DNA of 64,000 nucleotides from Mesostigma viride (Eukaryota; Streptophyta; Mesostigmatophyceae; Mesostigmatales; Mesostigmataceae), in assembly GCA_009746045.1 (NCBI GenBank), contig RPFO01000175.1:3902430-3966429 (forward strand), written 5' to 3'. Below, one piece after another: positions 63,026-64,000 of this stretch. Each line of letters starts with the position of its first letter. Position 1 is the first letter of the stretch. The notes under the pieces are model-generated. The model had not been told where the DNA came from and did no database searches. It saw only the letters and a list, made by a program, of their open reading frames with translations. The translations under genes and the position numbers were made by a program.

Positions 63026-64000
63026 CTGCACATTCATGCAGGTGGGGAGACATTTTGTTAACAAGACGGTGTGCAAAAAGCGAAAAGACGTTAAGTGTCA
63101 TGGGCTTTTTGAAACAAGTTCCTGCAGGTTGAGCGCAGAATTTTTCTTTTGTTAGCACTCAGGAAGCCAAAGTGGATGGATGTGATCGGACCCCGCGCAA
63201 ACCCTTTTGGAACATGTTCATGAGCATCTTGGGGTGCAAGGTTTTTCGTTTCAGCTTCTTGGTTTTATGTTAGGTTTTTGAATTCTGACACAGAGAACAA
63301 CAGGATCTTGAGCAGGGGTGTGCCGGGTTATACGCAAGGCAAGTCGTGGGGGTGTTGGTACCTGTTCTTGCAAGCTTTAAGAAAAGAACAAGGGGATGGC
63401 CTTTTACTTGTAATTGTAGGATACCATTCGAGATCATATATATATTCTAGGGGGGAAATCAGAATATATATCTGTAAACAAATGAGCAAGTGGAAGGCCT
63501 TGTTACTTCATTCAGGTAGAGTCGGGCCATGTGAAACAACCCGAGTGACCCAGCTAGAGGGGAATCGAGGGCAGTTTTAGAAGACAGTTTCCAAAACAAG
63601 AACACTCACTCGTGACACAAATCCCCCTTGCCCCCACCCCCAAACAATTCAAGCCCGCCTCACCGCATCCCACCCACTGCCCCCCCCCCCCCCCACCCCC
63701 CAGCCACCCCCAGCCACCCCACCCCACCCCACCCCACCCCACCCCACCCCACCCCACCCACCCCACCCCACCCCACCCACCCCACCCCACCCACCCCACC
63801 CCACCCCACCCCACCCCACCCCACCCCACCCCACCCCACCCCACCCCACCCCACCCCACCCCACCCCACCCCACCCCATGCACCTACCCACCCCCACCCT
63901 CCCCAGCCACCCACCGCACTCCATGCCTCGTAGGTTCCTATCATCCAGGCATGATCAAGGTTAGCATGGTTTGCATTTAGAGAAGTGGCGCTTATCACTT
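63026..64000. other. Upstream cyclase intron with CCCCA array
   Basis: No further exon is recognised. From about 63680 to 63880 a C run and about 35 CCCCA/CCCA units occur. Since the first visible exon opens with a splice acceptor, this is intron and the missing 5' exons lie beyond the window. Confidence 0.6.

Overview
The window looks like nuclear DNA of a green alga, most likely a chlorophyte of the Chlamydomonas/Volvox/Dunaliella type. The evidence is GT-AG introns in several genes, a very large membrane-receptor class III nucleotidyl cyclase, a Golgi-type carbohydrate sulfotransferase, Ty1/copia and LINE relics, and heavy micro- and minisatellite content. The species is inferred from gene content only.

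Layout. (1) 1-1430: low-complexity blocks (CCCT-rich, TTACGC hexamer, CCCTCT, CT). (2) 1460-12721: a compact, all-plus-strand gene island unlike the rest of the window. It holds seven genes: a small basic/acidic protein, a MYND-finger protein, a 66-aa ORF, two proteins sharing a C-x4-C-x10-C-x2-H zinc knuckle, a six-exon gene for about 1,445 aa with an acidic tail, and a two-exon gene of 378 aa. Intergenic gaps among the first three genes are only 68-93 bp. Six of the seven start codons lie 0-5 nt after a CAG (the seventh after AAG). A 22-bp near-palindrome occurs 22 times in this island, between genes and inside introns, and I saw it nowhere else. No viral hallmark gene is visible, so an endogenous giant virus or other mobile origin is only a hypothesis. 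(3) 12722-16949: LINE debris. (4) 16950-19356: a two-exon sulfotransferase gene on the minus strand. (5) 19357-23152: intergenic DNA with a TA-flanked MITE and a TG microsatellite.

(6) 23158-38216: two tandem copia-type retrotransposons on the minus strand, arranged LTR-internal-LTR-internal-LTR and flanked as one block by the 5-bp duplication GGCAC. Each copy carries an intact 261-aa accessory ORF between the 5' LTR and gag, and a retropepsin-like segment after integrase instead of before it. The block interrupts an older reverse-transcriptase ORF whose halves lie at 38222-39790 and 22990-23152. (7) 39791-46266: mostly intergenic, with no convincing gene.

(8) 46267-63025 (minus, 5' end outside the window): a receptor-type cyclase with an extracellular region, EGF-like module, one transmembrane helix, two cyclase homology domains and a C-terminal tail. 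The first cyclase domain keeps both metal-binding aspartates and the second keeps the Asn/Arg transition-state residues, so the pair looks like one composite active site. Its introns hold most of the repeats in this half: a hAT-type element next to a roughly 1-kb 9-bp minisatellite, a duplicated noncoding element, and CCCA, CCCCA and 24-bp arrays.

Many reading-frame breaks, in both the island gene and the retrotransposons, fall in short G runs and are repaired by adding one G. This points to under-called homopolymers in the assembly as much as to real decay.
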